43,261 nucleotides of DNA, from NCBI GenBank assembly GCA_902825995.1, contig CADEDE010000018.1, forward strand, positions 1 to 43,261, given 5' to 3'. Under the pieces are notes generated by a model. That model made no database searches. It was not told the origin of the DNA and was given only the letters and a program-made list of their open reading frames with translations. Source of the DNA: an uncultured Burkholderiales bacterium (GTDB taxonomy: Bacteria > Pseudomonadota > Gammaproteobacteria > Burkholderiales > Burkholderiaceae_C). The position numbers and the translations under genes were made by a program. Below, piece by piece: positions 17,888 to 26,896 of this stretch. Position 1 is the stretch's first letter. Each line of letters opens with the position of its first letter.

Positions 17888-18286
17888 ATGACCCTGTTCC
17901 GGTTGGGTTGTACCGCCACCGTGGCGCTGTGCGCGCTGCTCGGCGCCTGCGCCGTCGCGCCCGAGGGCGGCCTGTCGGAAGTGCTGCAGCGCCCAGCCGA
18001 GCGGGCCTTGCTGGCCGGCCTGCGCGCCTACGACGACGGCCAGTACCCCGATGCCGAGCGCGAACTGAACCAGGCGCTCACGACCGGCCTGGTCAGCGCC
18101 AAGGACCGCGCCAGCGCGCACAAGCACCTGGCCTTCGTTTATTGCACCAGCCGGCGCATCGAAGCTTGCGCCGAGGCCTTTCGCGCTGCGCGTGCGGCCG
18201 ACGCCGCGTTCGCGCTGTCGCGCGCCGAGGCTGGCCACCCGCTGTGGGGGCCGGTGTACAAGCGCGTCGCGGCTGCGCTACCGTAG
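17888..18286 (+). CDS. TssQ-like lipoprotein with TPR-like helices
   Basis: Protein of 132 residues from ATG 17888. GTG 17879, overlapping the kinase stop, is an alternative. The signal peptide ends in a lipobox (LLGAC), so the protein is probably lipid-anchored. The mature part is helical: ALLAGLRAYDDGQYPDAERELNQAL and AHKHLAFVYCTSRRIEACAEAFRAA resemble paired TPR repeats, with two Cys, and end with GHPLWGPVYKR. This matches small lipoproteins annotated as TssQ in type VI secretion loci. No other T6SS gene is in the window, so it may work with the kinase alone. Confidence 0.7.
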   Translation: MTLFRLGCTATVALCALLGACAVAPEGGLSEVLQRPAERALLAGLRAYDDGQYPDAERELNQALTTGLVSAKDRASAHKHLAFVYCTSRRIEACAEAFRAARAADAAFALSRAEAGHPLWGPVYKRVAAALP

Positions 18287-18302
18287 CCGGTGCGCGCGGC
18301 GA

Positions 18303-18308
18303 CATAAT
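18303..18308 (+). promoter_or_regulatory. Putative -10 box for ybgC-tol genes
   Basis: CATAAT at 18303-18308 predicts a transcription start near 18315, four bases before ATG 18319. It overlaps the alternative ATG 18307, which argues for the downstream start. No strong -35 is seen. Confidence 0.35.
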
Positions 18309-18318
18309 GCCGCGCAGG

Positions 18319-18744
18319 ATGACGACCGCAGCACGCTCCTTCTCGCACCCTGTGCGCATCTACTGGGAAGATACCGACGCCGGCGGCGTGGTGTTCTACG
18401 CCAACTACCTGAAGTTCTTTGAGCGCGCGCGCACTGAGTGGCTGCGTGCGCTCGGTTTCGGCCAGCAGCAGATGCGCAACGAGCGGGGCCTGATATTCGT
18501 CGTGACCGACAGCGCCGTTCGTTACCTGGAACCGGCGCGGCTGGACGATGAACTGACCGTCACGGTGACGCTGGCCGGCGCGGCGCGCGCCACACTCAGC
18601 TTGGCGCAGGCGGCGTTGCGAGGCTCCAGCGTGCTGGCCGAGAGCCGTATCACGCTGGCCTGCGTCGAGGCCGCATCGTTCCGGCCCAAACGCCTGCCGC
18701 AATCGATTCTCGACGCACTGGCGTCAACAGCCCTGCAAAAATGA
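18319..18744 (+). CDS. ybgC: Tol-Pal associated acyl-CoA thioesterase YbgC
   Basis: Hotdog-fold thioesterase of 141 residues from ATG 18319. ATG 18307 would add four residues but lies on the likely -10 box. The active-site segment YWEDTDAGGVVFYANYLKFFERARTEW carries the catalytic Asp (D in EDTDAGG) and the family Tyr. YbgC hydrolyses short-chain acyl-CoA and is almost always the first gene of the tol-pal cluster. Its stop overlaps the tolQ start (ATGA), so it is co-translated with tolQ. Confidence 0.93.
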   Translation: MTTAARSFSHPVRIYWEDTDAGGVVFYANYLKFFERARTEWLRALGFGQQQMRNERGLIFVVTDSAVRYLEPARLDDELTVTVTLAGAARATLSLAQAALRGSSVLAESRITLACVEAASFRPKRLPQSILDALASTALQK

Positions 18745-19421
18745 CCCAAGACATGTCGATCTTCTCGCTCGTGCTGCACGCGAGCTTCGTGGTCCAGCTG
18801 GTGATGGCCGGCCTGATGGTCGTGTCGCTGATCAGCTGGACGGTGATCTTCGGCAAGGTCTTCGGCCTGAAGCAGGTGCGCGTTCGCAACGACGAATTCG
18901 AGCGCGATTTCTGGTCCGGCCGCAACCTTTCCGAGCTGTACCAGGCGGCCAGCGGCAAGCCCTCCACCCAGCGTTCGGCGCCGATCGAGCGCATCTTCGC
19001 CAGCGGCATGCGCGAGTTCCTGAAGCTGCGCGAGAAAAGGCTCGACGCCGGCGCCCAGCTCGACGGCGCACGGCGTGCCATGCGGGCGAGCTTTCAGCGC
19101 GAGCTGGATGTCATCGAGAGCCACCTGAGTTTTCTCGGCTCGGTCGGTTCGGTCAGCCCCTATGTGGGCCTGTTCGGCACCGTGTGGGGCATCATGCACG
19201 CCTTCGTCGGCCTGGCCAATCTGCAGCAGGTGACTTTGGCCACCGTGGCGCCGGGCATCGCCGAAGCCCTGGTGGCCACGGCCATCGGCCTCTTCGCGGC
19301 GATCCCGGCGGTCATCGCCTACAACCGCTTCGCGCGCGACATCGATCGCATCGCGATCCAGCTGGAGACCTTCATCGAGGAGTTCTCCAATATCCTGCAG
19401 CGCAACGCAGCGCAAAACTAG
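18741..19421 (+). CDS. tolQ: Tol-Pal system protein TolQ
   Basis: Protein of 226 residues with three membrane segments (about 10-35, 130-155 and 172-192) and a large cytoplasmic loop between the first two. SVGSVSPYVGLFGTVWGIMHAF and the TVAPGIAEALVATAIGLFAAIPAV motif are TolQ/ExbB signatures. TolQ and TolR form the proton-driven stator that energises TolA. The gene is 1 bp from tolR. Confidence 0.96.
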   Translation: MTQDMSIFSLVLHASFVVQLVMAGLMVVSLISWTVIFGKVFGLKQVRVRNDEFERDFWSGRNLSELYQAASGKPSTQRSAPIERIFASGMREFLKLREKRLDAGAQLDGARRAMRASFQRELDVIESHLSFLGSVGSVSPYVGLFGTVWGIMHAFVGLANLQQVTLATVAPGIAEALVATAIGLFAAIPAVIAYNRFARDIDRIAIQLETFIEEFSNILQRNAAQN

Positions 19422-19422
19422 C

Positions 19423-19853
<431 letters not shown>

Positions 19854-19854
<1 letters not shown>

Positions 19855-20636
19855 TGCTTCGCGCCGCCGCCGGCCGAGGCCGCGACCCCTTGCGCCCGCA
19901 GCGTCCCGCCGGCCTGGGGCGCGGCGCGATGTTGGCGCTGCTGGTCCACGGCGGCCTGCTGCTGGCGCTGGCGCTGGGGGTGAGCTGGCGCGCCAGCGAA
20001 CCGACGGGCGCAAGCGCCGAGCTGTGGGCCGCGGTGCCGGAATTCGCCGCGCCGGCGCCCGTGGTTCCCGCCGTGCCGCCGCCGCAACCGGTGGCCAAGC
20101 CCGAGCCGAAGGTCGATGAGCCGGCCCTGCGCGACGCCGAGATCGCCGTCGAAAAGGTGCGGCGCGAGCGTGAAGCCAGGGCCGAAGCCGAAGCCGAAGC
20201 CGAGAAGCAACGCAAACAGGCGCAGCAGGAAGAGCAGCGCAAGAAGCTCGCCGCGAAAGCCGAACAGGAGCGCCTGGAGAAACAGCGCGACGACAACCTC
20301 AAGCGCATCGCCGGCCAGGCCGGCGCCACCGGGGGGCCGACGTCAACCGGCAGCGCGGCGCGCGATGCGGGGCCGTCGGCGAGCTACGCGGGCCGCATCA
20401 TCGCCCGCGTCAAGCCCAATATCGTGCTCACCGAAACCGTGAGCGGCAGCCCGCGCGCCGAAGTCGAAGTGCGCGCCGCGCCCGACGGCACGATCATCGC
20501 CCGGCGCCTGGTCAAGAGCAGCGGCAACAAGGACTGGGACGATGCCGTGCTGCGCGCACTCGACCGCACCGAAATCCTGCCGCGCGATACCGACGGCCGC
20601 GTGCCGTCGCCGATGACGATCGGCTTTACGCCCTGA
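19854..20636 (+). CDS. tolA: Tol-Pal system protein TolA
   Basis: Protein of 260 residues from ATG 19854. The membrane anchor is at about 24-43. A Pro-rich stretch is followed by a charged coiled-coil rod (about 95-155, Glu/Ala/Lys/Gln-rich). The C-terminal domain (about 180-260) has RIIARVKPNIVL, AEVEVRAAPDGTIIARRLVKSSG and WDDAVLRALDRTEILP, typical of TonB/TolA-like partners. TolA transmits force from TolQR to Pal and TolB at the outer membrane. The rod is shorter than in E. coli. The stop codon abuts the stop of the convergent peroxidase-like gene without a single intervening base. Confidence 0.92.
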
Positions 20637-21227
20637 CTATGTTTTCTCGCGCGGCCAGCGCCCGAGAAAATAGAACTCGTCATTCGGCCGCAGCGAGATC
20701 AAATTCGCCATCCGGTTCGACAGACCGAACAGCGCGGTGATGGCGCCGATATCCCAGATATCTTCGTCGGAGAAGCCGTACCCGCGCAGCGCCGCGAAGT
20801 CGGCTTCGACGATATTCGCCGAGTCCTGGCTGACCTTCAGCGCGAAGGCCAGCATCGCGCGCTGGCGCTCGCCGATATCGGCCTTCAAATAATTCGTCGC
20901 CACCTGATCGGCGACTTGCCGCTGCCTGGCATGAACGCGCAGGATCGCGCCATGTGCGACCACGCAGTACAGGCAATGGTTGGCGCCCGAGGTGGCGACG
21001 ACGATCATCTCGCGCTCGGCTTTGCTCAGGCCGCTGTCCTCCTTCAACAGCAATGCGTCGTGCCAGGCGAAGAAGGCTCGCGCTTCCTCGGGCCGGTGCG
21101 CGAAGGCGAGAAAGACATTCGGCACGAAGCCGGCCTTGGCCTGCATATCGAGGATGCGCGCGCGAAAATCTTCGGGCAGGTCTTTCAGCTCGGGCGCCGG
21201 CCAGCGCGAAATCGGCTGAGGGTTCAT
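20637..21227 (-). CDS. Peroxidase-related enzyme (AhpD/carboxymuconolactone decarboxylase-like)
   Basis: Protein of 196 residues starting MNPQPISRWPAPEL at 21227. A further 13 codons upstream would overlap msbA. The AhpD-like CxxC site appears as HCLYCVVAHG, with a conserved Glu upstream (EREMIVVATSG) that forms the proton relay in this fold. DIWDIGAITALFGLSNRMANL is typical of the 'peroxidase-related enzyme' family. The reaction is probably thiol-dependent hydroperoxide reduction, but the substrate and electron donor are unknown. It lies 4 bp downstream of the msbA-like gene and is likely co-transcribed with it. Confidence 0.85.
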   Translation of the reverse strand: MNPQPISRWPAPELKDLPEDFRARILDMQAKAGFVPNVFLAFAHRPEEARAFFAWHDALLLKEDSGLSKAEREMIVVATSGANHCLYCVVAHGAILRVHARQRQVADQVATNYLKADIGERQRAMLAFALKVSQDSANIVEADFAALRGYGFSDEDIWDIGAITALFGLSNRMANLISLRPNDEFYFLGRWPREKT

Positions 21228-21231
21228 GTCA

Positions 21232-22995
21232 TCAACTCCGGAATTGCATGGCGTGCAGGCGCGCATACAGCCCGCCTCGGCTCAGCAACTCGGCCGGGCT
21301 GCCCTGCTCGACGATGCGGCCCTGGTCCATCGCCACCACGCGGTCGGCATGTTCGATGGTCGAGAGCCGGTGCGCGATGACCAGGGTCGTGCGGCCGCGC
21401 ATCAGCACCTCCAGGGCATCCTGCACCGCGCGCTCGCTTTCGCTGTCCAGCGCGGAAGTGGCTTCGTCGAGGATCAGCACCGGCGCATCCTTGTAGATCG
21501 CGCGGGCGATCGCCAGGCGCTGGCGCTGGCCGCCGGAAAGCTGGTTGGCGTTGTGGCCGAGCACGGTGTCCAGGCCCTGCGGCAGCGCGAGGACAAATTC
21601 GAGCAGGTGCGCACTCCTTAGGGCGGCCAGCACGCGCTCGCGATCGATCGCTGTACCTTCGACCTGACCGAGCGCGACGTTGGCCGTCACCGTATCGTTG
21701 AACAACACCACATCCTGGCTGACCAGCGCGAATTGGCGTCGCAGCGCGTCGATGCGCCATTCGCGCAGCGGAACACCGTCCAGACAAAGCTCTCCCTGCG
21801 TGGGTTCCAGAAAGCGCGGCAGCAGGTTCACCAGCGAGGTCTTGCCCGCGCCCGAAGGCCCGACCAGTGCCACCGTTTCACCGGCGGCGATCGTCAGGTT
21901 CAGATCGCTCAAGGCGGGGGCGGCGTCGTTGCGGTAGGAAAGAGCCACGGCGCGCAATTCGATGGCGCCTCGCACACGCTCGCTCGGCACGAAGCCGCCG
22001 CCTTGCTCTTGCGGGCTGCGCTCGACCAGGTCGATGCCGCGCTCGAGCGCGGCCAGGCCGCGCGTCAGCGGCCCCGTGCTGTCCGACAGGTGCTTGAGCG
22101 GCGCCACCAGCATCAGCATCGCGGCGATGAACGCCGCGAAGCCGCCGACCGTCGTCGCGGCTCCGTTGGCGCCGCCATCACCGCTCTGCCATAGCGCCAT
22201 CACCACCACGCATGACAGGGCGATGGCGGCGATCAATTGCGTGACCGGCGAACTGGTGGCCGCCGCCGCGGCCGACTTGACCATCAAGCGGCGCAGCCGC
22301 TGGCTGTGCGTATTGAAACGCTGGCTCTGCACCGGCGCCGCACCGTGCAGGCGCACGATGCGCCAGGCCAGCACGTTCTCTTCGACCACGTAGGCCAGCT
22401 CGTCGGTGGCAGCCTGGTGCGCGCGCGTGAGCCGGTCCAGGCGCCGCGACACCACGCGCATCACCAGCGCCACCGCGGGCGCGAGCAGGGCGACGAACAA
22501 GGTCAGCTTCCAGTTCAGCCACAACAGGTAGCCGAACAGGGCCACGATGGTCAACGCGTCGCGCACGATCACCAGCAGCGCCTGCACCAGCCAGGTCGCC
22601 CCGGCCTGGACTTCATAGACCAGGGTGTTGGTCAGGCTGCTGGCGCTGTGCTGCGTGAACAGGGCCGGCGCGGCATCGAGCAGGCGCGCGAACATCGTGT
22701 CGCGCAGCGACAGCACGCCGCGATTCGCGGCCCAGGCCAGCGCGTACTGGGCCAGAAAGGCGGCCAGCCCGCGCAACACGTACAGGCCGATGATGACCAC
22801 CGGCACCAGCCACAGCGGGAAGCTGCGGGCGGCGCCGAAGCCCCTGTCGAGCAGTGTTTTCAACAACGCCGGCAGCATCGGCTCGGTGGCGGCTGCCGTC
22901 GCCGCTGCGGCGATGGCCACCACGAAGCCCAGGCGGCTGGCGCGAAAGTAGGGCGCGATGCGCTTCAGGCGGTCCTGCAAGGGGGGGGTCGGCAT
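21232..22995 (-). CDS. msbA: MsbA-like ABC transporter (permease-ATPase fusion)
   Basis: Half-transporter of 587 residues from ATG 22995. ATG 23043 would give 603. Six membrane helices span about 20-310, and the ATPase domain occupies about 345-587. It has Walker A GPSGAGKTS, signature LSGGQRQRLAIARA, Walker B VLILDEATSALD and H-loop VIAHRLST. EENVLAWRIVRLHGA is like the MsbA intracellular loop. Such proteins flip lipid A-core to the outer leaflet. Other lipid or peptide exporters share the layout, and no lpxK or waaA is nearby. The N-terminus contains an uninterrupted run of eight C residues (codons 3-5). It is divergent from tolB. Confidence 0.85.
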   Translation of the reverse strand: MPTPPLQDRLKRIAPYFRASRLGFVVAIAAAATAAATEPMLPALLKTLLDRGFGAARSFPLWLVPVVIIGLYVLRGLAAFLAQYALAWAANRGVLSLRDTMFARLLDAAPALFTQHSASSLTNTLVYEVQAGATWLVQALLVIVRDALTIVALFGYLLWLNWKLTLFVALLAPAVALVMRVVSRRLDRLTRAHQAATDELAYVVEENVLAWRIVRLHGAAPVQSQRFNTHSQRLRRLMVKSAAAAATSSPVTQLIAAIALSCVVVMALWQSGDGGANGAATTVGGFAAFIAAMLMLVAPLKHLSDSTGPLTRGLAALERGIDLVERSPQEQGGGFVPSERVRGAIELRAVALSYRNDAAPALSDLNLTIAAGETVALVGPSGAGKTSLVNLLPRFLEPTQGELCLDGVPLREWRIDALRRQFALVSQDVVLFNDTVTANVALGQVEGTAIDRERVLAALRSAHLLEFVLALPQGLDTVLGHNANQLSGGQRQRLAIARAIYKDAPVLILDEATSALDSESERAVQDALEVLMRGRTTLVIAHRLSTIEHADRVVAMDQGRIVEQGSPAELLSRGGLYARLHAMQFRS

Positions 22996-23084
22996 GGGTG
23001 TTGGGGCGGCTGCGGTGCGCCCTCGCGTCACAGCCGGGCACATTATCGGGGTGTCGTTCGACAGGGCGGTGGCGCTGGCCTGCC

Positions 23085-23090
23085 TACAAT
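23085..23090 (+). promoter_or_regulatory. Putative -10 box for tolB
   Basis: TACAAT at 23085-23090 lies 36 bp before ATG 23127 and would give a leader of about 30 nt. Because the tolA-tolB link is broken by an inverted gene pair, tolB-pal-cpoB needs its own promoter, and this is the best candidate. The -35 is not obvious. Confidence 0.4.
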
Positions 23091-23126
23091 GCCCGCGACT
23101 TCACCGCTGCCGCGTCCATTTCCCAG

Positions 23127-24419
23127 ATGCCCCTGTCGCCGACCCTTGCCACCCGCCGCCGTTGGTGCGCCAGCCTGGCGGCGTTTGGCGCCTTGCCCGT
23201 CTGGGCCCAGTTCCGTGTCGAGATCAGCGGCGTCGGCGCTACGCAGTTGCCGGTGGCGATCGCGCGTTTTCGCGATGAGGACAAGGCCGGGCCCCATGCC
23301 GCCATCGGCGCCATCGTCCGTGCCGACCTCGAGCGCAGCGGGCAGTTTCGCAATCTCGATGTCAACGCCACGCTCGACGAGACGTCCCGGCCTTCGATGA
23401 GCGAATGGCGCGGCCGCGGCGCCGATGCGCTCGCGGCTGGATCGGTGAGCCGCCTGGCCGACGGCCGCTGGGATGTGCGCTACAAACTGTGGGACGTGGT
23501 CAAGGGCCAGGATCTCGGCGGCCAGAGCCTGGCCGTCGTGACCGCCGACCTGCGCCTGGCCGCCCACCGCATCGCCGATGCAATCTACGAGCGCCTGACC
23601 GGCGACAAGGGTGTCTTCGCCACGCGCATCGCCTACGTCACGCGCGCCGCCAACCGCTTCACGCTGCGCATCACCGATGCCGACGGCGAGGGCGGCCAGG
23701 TGGCGCTGACCAGCGTCGAGCCGATCATTTCACCGGTCTGGTCGCCCGACGGACGCGGGCTGGCCTATGTCTCGTTCGAGTCGCAGAAGGCGGTGGTCTG
23801 GATCCAGGACGTGGTCAGCGGCCAGCGTCGTGCGCTGGCCAATTTCCGCGGTACCAACAGTGCGCCGGCCTGGTCGCCCGACGGCCGCCAGCTCGTGCTC
23901 TCGCTGTCGCGCGACGGTGGCACGCAACTGTTCTCGATGGGCCGCGATGGCGCTGGGCTGAAGCGCCTGACGCAAAGCGGCGCCATCGACACCGAAGCGA
24001 CATTCGCACCCGATGGCCGCACGCTGTTTTTCGTCAGCGACCGCGGCGGCGGCCCGCAGGTCTATCGCATGCCGGCGGCCGGCGGCAACGCCGAGCGGGT
24101 GACCTTTGCCGGCGCCTACAACATCAGCCCTGCGCTCTCGCCCGACGGTCGCCTGCTGGCCTACATCTCGCGCCTGGGCGGCGCTACGTTTCGTTTGCAC
24201 ACGATGGACCTGGCCAGCGGGAACTTTCAGGCCCTGACCGATACCCATGATGACGAAAGCCCCAGTTTCGCGCCGAATGGCAAGCTGATCATCTACGCCT
24301 CGCGTGCCGAGGGCCGCGACGTGCTGATGACGAGCACGCTCGACGGCCGCATCAAGACCCGCTTGCTGTCGTCGGGCCTGGATGTGCGCGAACCGGTGTG
24401 GGGTCCATTCAACCGTTGA
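23127..24419 (+). CDS. tolB: Tol-Pal system beta-propeller protein TolB
   Basis: Periplasmic protein of 430 residues, the same length as E. coli TolB, from ATG 23127. The signal peptide ends near LPVWA-QF. The N-terminal domain (about 30-160) precedes six beta-propeller blades marked by repeated SPVWSPDG, APAWSPDG, TFAPDGRT, ALSPDGR and SFAPNGK motifs. TolB docks on Pal and is released by TolA. The open frame extends back to 22854, but that part overlaps msbA and lacks a signal peptide. Confidence 0.95.
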   Translation: MPLSPTLATRRRWCASLAAFGALPVWAQFRVEISGVGATQLPVAIARFRDEDKAGPHAAIGAIVRADLERSGQFRNLDVNATLDETSRPSMSEWRGRGADALAAGSVSRLADGRWDVRYKLWDVVKGQDLGGQSLAVVTADLRLAAHRIADAIYERLTGDKGVFATRIAYVTRAANRFTLRITDADGEGGQVALTSVEPIISPVWSPDGRGLAYVSFESQKAVVWIQDVVSGQRRALANFRGTNSAPAWSPDGRQLVLSLSRDGGTQLFSMGRDGAGLKRLTQSGAIDTEATFAPDGRTLFFVSDRGGGPQVYRMPAAGGNAERVTFAGAYNISPALSPDGRLLAYISRLGGATFRLHTMDLASGNFQALTDTHDDESPSFAPNGKLIIYASRAEGRDVLMTSTLDGRIKTRLLSSGLDVREPVWGPFNR

Positions 24420-24441
24420 TTCACTACCAGGAGAAGAAGCC

Positions 24442-24978
24442 ATGCAGCGCATCCACCTCGCCCTCAGTGCACTTGCGACAGCCGCATTCCTTGCCGCTTG
24501 CAGCTCGCCGGTCAAGCTCGAAGACAAGACCGACGTGCCGGTCGAATCGCGCACACCGTCACCGGCCGGTGGTGCCGGCGCGGCAGCGACCGGACCGGGC
24601 GGTCAATCGCAGGTGACGACGGTCAACGTTGACAAGGGCGCCGTGAGCGGCGCGGCGCGCATCGTCTATTTCGATTTCGACAGCTTCGTCGTCAAGGACG
24701 AATTCCGCCCCTTGATCGAGGCCCACGCCAAGCGCATGGCCGCCCACAAGAGCCAGCGCGCTACCATCGAAGGCCATACCGACGAGCGCGGCGGCCGCGA
24801 GTACAACCTGGCCCTGGGCCAGAAGCGCGCCGAAGCCGTGCAACGTTCGATGACCCTGCTGGGCGTCGCCGACAGCCAGCTCGAGGCGGTGAGCTTCGGC
24901 AAGGAACGCCCGGCGGCGCAGGGCAGCGACGAGGCGGCCTGGGCCAAAAACCGTCGTGCCGAGTTGAAGGACAAGTGA
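24442..24978 (+). CDS. pal: Peptidoglycan-associated lipoprotein Pal
   Basis: Protein of 178 residues with AGGAGAAG before ATG 24442. The lipobox FLAAC puts the lipidated Cys at 20. A flexible linker precedes the OmpA-like domain (about 70-178), with VYFDFDSFVVKDEFRPL, IEGHTDERGGREYNLALGQKRAEAV and the conserved Asp/Arg pair that binds diaminopimelate in the peptidoglycan. The gene follows tolB by 22 bp. Confidence 0.96.
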   Translation: MQRIHLALSALATAAFLAACSSPVKLEDKTDVPVESRTPSPAGGAGAAATGPGGQSQVTTVNVDKGAVSGAARIVYFDFDSFVVKDEFRPLIEAHAKRMAAHKSQRATIEGHTDERGGREYNLALGQKRAEAVQRSMTLLGVADSQLEAVSFGKERPAAQGSDEAAWAKNRRAELKDK

Positions 24979-24979
24979 A

Positions 24980-25759
24980 GTGAACATCGCGCGCAGGGCG
25001 ACCGCGGCGCTGCTGATGCTGCTTGCAGCGTCGGCGCAGGCCCAGCTTTTTCCCGACAACGAAGCGCGCAAGGCCATCATCGAGCTGCGCGCCAGCGATG
25101 AGCAAACGGCCAAGCGCCTGGCCGAACTCGCGGCGGCCAACAAGGCGTTGCTGGAACAGGTGCAGCAATTGCTGCCCTTGCGCGGCAGCCTGCTCGATCT
25201 GAACAACCAGCTCGAAGCGCTGCGTGCCGACCTGGCGCGCCAGCGCGGCAGCAACGAACAACTCGCGCGCGACGTGGCCGAGTTGCAGCGCCGGCAGAAA
25301 GATATCGCACAGGGCGTCGATGACCGCATCCGCAAACTCGAGCCACAGAAGGTGGCCGTCGATGGCAAGGAGTTTCTCGCCGACGCCGACGAGAAGCGCC
25401 AGTACGACGAGGCTTTTGCCCTCATCCGCAGCGCCGACTTCGCGGGCGCGGTGAGCGCGTTCAACAACTTCAGCCGCCGCTATCCGGCCAGCGGCTACCT
25501 CGACTCAGTGCGCTTCTGGGCCGGCAACGCGCTGTACGGCAAGCGCGACTACAAGGACGCGATCGTCAGCTTCCGCGCCTTCATGGCCGGCGCGCCGAAC
25601 CATGCGCGCGTGCCCGAGGCCCTGCTCGCGGTGGCTAACTGCCAGGCCGAGATGAAGGACAACAAGGGCGCCCGGGCAACCCTGGCCGACTTGCTGAAAA
25701 AGCACCCGCAATCCGAAGCCGCGCATGCCGGCAAAGAGCGTCTGGCCGGGTTGAAGTAA
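24980..25759 (+). CDS. cpoB: Cell division coordinator CpoB (YbgF)
   Basis: Protein of 259 residues starting at GTG 24980, one base after the pal stop. A signal peptide ends at AQA-QLF. An N-terminal coiled coil (about 45-115) trimerises the family, and a C-terminal TPR domain (about 135-259) contains YDEAFALIRSADFAGAVSAF, DSVRFWAGNALYGKRDYKDAIVSF and KHPQSEAAHAGKERLAGLK. CpoB couples Tol-Pal to PBP1B-dependent septal wall synthesis. It ends the tolB-pal-cpoB unit. Confidence 0.92.
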   Translation: MNIARRATAALLMLLAASAQAQLFPDNEARKAIIELRASDEQTAKRLAELAAANKALLEQVQQLLPLRGSLLDLNNQLEALRADLARQRGSNEQLARDVAELQRRQKDIAQGVDDRIRKLEPQKVAVDGKEFLADADEKRQYDEAFALIRSADFAGAVSAFNNFSRRYPASGYLDSVRFWAGNALYGKRDYKDAIVSFRAFMAGAPNHARVPEALLAVANCQAEMKDNKGARATLADLLKKHPQSEAAHAGKERLAGLK

Positions 25760-25768
25760 AGCCAGCCC

Positions 25769-25774
25769 TAAAAT
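25769..25774 (+). promoter_or_regulatory. Putative -10 box for the YedE-like gene
   Basis: TAAAAT at 25769-25774 ends seven bases before ATG 25781, so transcription should start on the start codon. There is no Shine-Dalgarno, which suggests a leaderless message. Confidence 0.4.
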
Positions 25775-25780
25775 CGCCCC

Positions 25781-26896
25781 ATGCAAAATATCGACATGGG
25801 GGCGGTGGCCTCGCAGGTGCTGTGGGCCGCGTTCGGCCTGTCGGCGTTGTTCGGCGCCATCGCCCAACGCACGCAGTTCTGCACCATGGGCGCGGTGGCC
25901 GATATCGTCAACATCGGCGATTGGTCGCGCATGCGCATGTGGGTTCTGGCCATCGGCGTGGCCATGCTCGGCTTCAATGCGATGGTCGCGGCTGGCTGGA
26001 TCGATGCCGGCAAGACCATTTACGCCGCGCCGCGCCTGACCTGGCTGTCGGCCGTCGTCGGTGGGCTGATGTTCGGCTTCGGCATGGTGCTGGCATCGGG
26101 CTGCGGCAGCAAGACCCTGGTGCGCATCGGTGGCGGCAATCTCAAGTCGCTGGTGGTCTTCATCGTGCTCGGAATCGCTGCGTTCGCGACCCTGCGCGGC
26201 ATCACGGCGGTGGCGCGCGTGGCCACGCTCGATCGTGTCGGCGTCGAGTTGGCTGGCGGGCAGGATTTACCGACCCTGGCCGCCGCGGCCTTCGGCCTGG
26301 CCAAGGCGCAGGCTGCGCTGGCGCTCGGTACCTTGGTCGGCGGTGCACTGATCGTGTGGGCGCTGGCGCGCGCGGAAGGCCGCAGCGCCGAGGTGCTGCT
26401 CGGCGGCGCCGGCATCGGCGCGGTGGTCGCCGCGATGTGGTGGGTGTCGGGCCGGCTCGGCTACGTCGCTGAAGACCCCAACACGCTGCAGGAGGCCTTT
26501 GTCGCCACCAACTCGCAGCGCATGGAATCGCTGTCCTTCGTGGCGCCGATCGCCTACACGATCGACTGGCTGATCTTCTTCAGCGACAAGAGCAAGCTGC
26601 TGACGCTGGGCATCGCCAGCACCGCCGGCGTCATCGTCGGCTCGGCGCTGTGGTCGCTGGTCAGTCGCAGTTTTCGCTGGGAAGGATTCGCCAACACCGA
26701 AGACACCGCCAACCATCTCGTCGGTGCGGTGCTGATGGGGGTGGGCGGGGTCACCGCGCTGGGCTGTACCGTCGGGCAGGGCCTGTCGGGGGTTTCGACC
26801 CTGGCCATCGGCAGCTTTATCGCGCTGGCCTCGATCGTCGGCGGCGCGGTGCTGGCGCTGCGCTACCAGATTTGGCGCATCGAGCGCATGGTGTGA
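25781..26896 (+). CDS. YeeE/YedE-family sulfur transporter
   Basis: Integral membrane protein of 371 residues with about nine helices. Three conserved cysteine motifs characterise the YeeE/TsuA fold: QRTQFCTMGA near residue 34, LASGCGSKTL near 107 and ALGCTVGQGLSG near 327. In TsuA these cysteines pass thiosulfate through the membrane. Other members are proposed to move sulfur species or selenium, so the exact substrate is open. The stop overlaps the next start (GTGTGA). Confidence 0.87.
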   Translation: MQNIDMGAVASQVLWAAFGLSALFGAIAQRTQFCTMGAVADIVNIGDWSRMRMWVLAIGVAMLGFNAMVAAGWIDAGKTIYAAPRLTWLSAVVGGLMFGFGMVLASGCGSKTLVRIGGGNLKSLVVFIVLGIAAFATLRGITAVARVATLDRVGVELAGGQDLPTLAAAAFGLAKAQAALALGTLVGGALIVWALARAEGRSAEVLLGGAGIGAVVAAMWWVSGRLGYVAEDPNTLQEAFVATNSQRMESLSFVAPIAYTIDWLIFFSDKSKLLTLGIASTAGVIVGSALWSLVSRSFRWEGFANTEDTANHLVGAVLMGVGGVTALGCTVGQGLSGVSTLAIGSFIALASIVGGAVLALRYQIWRIERMV

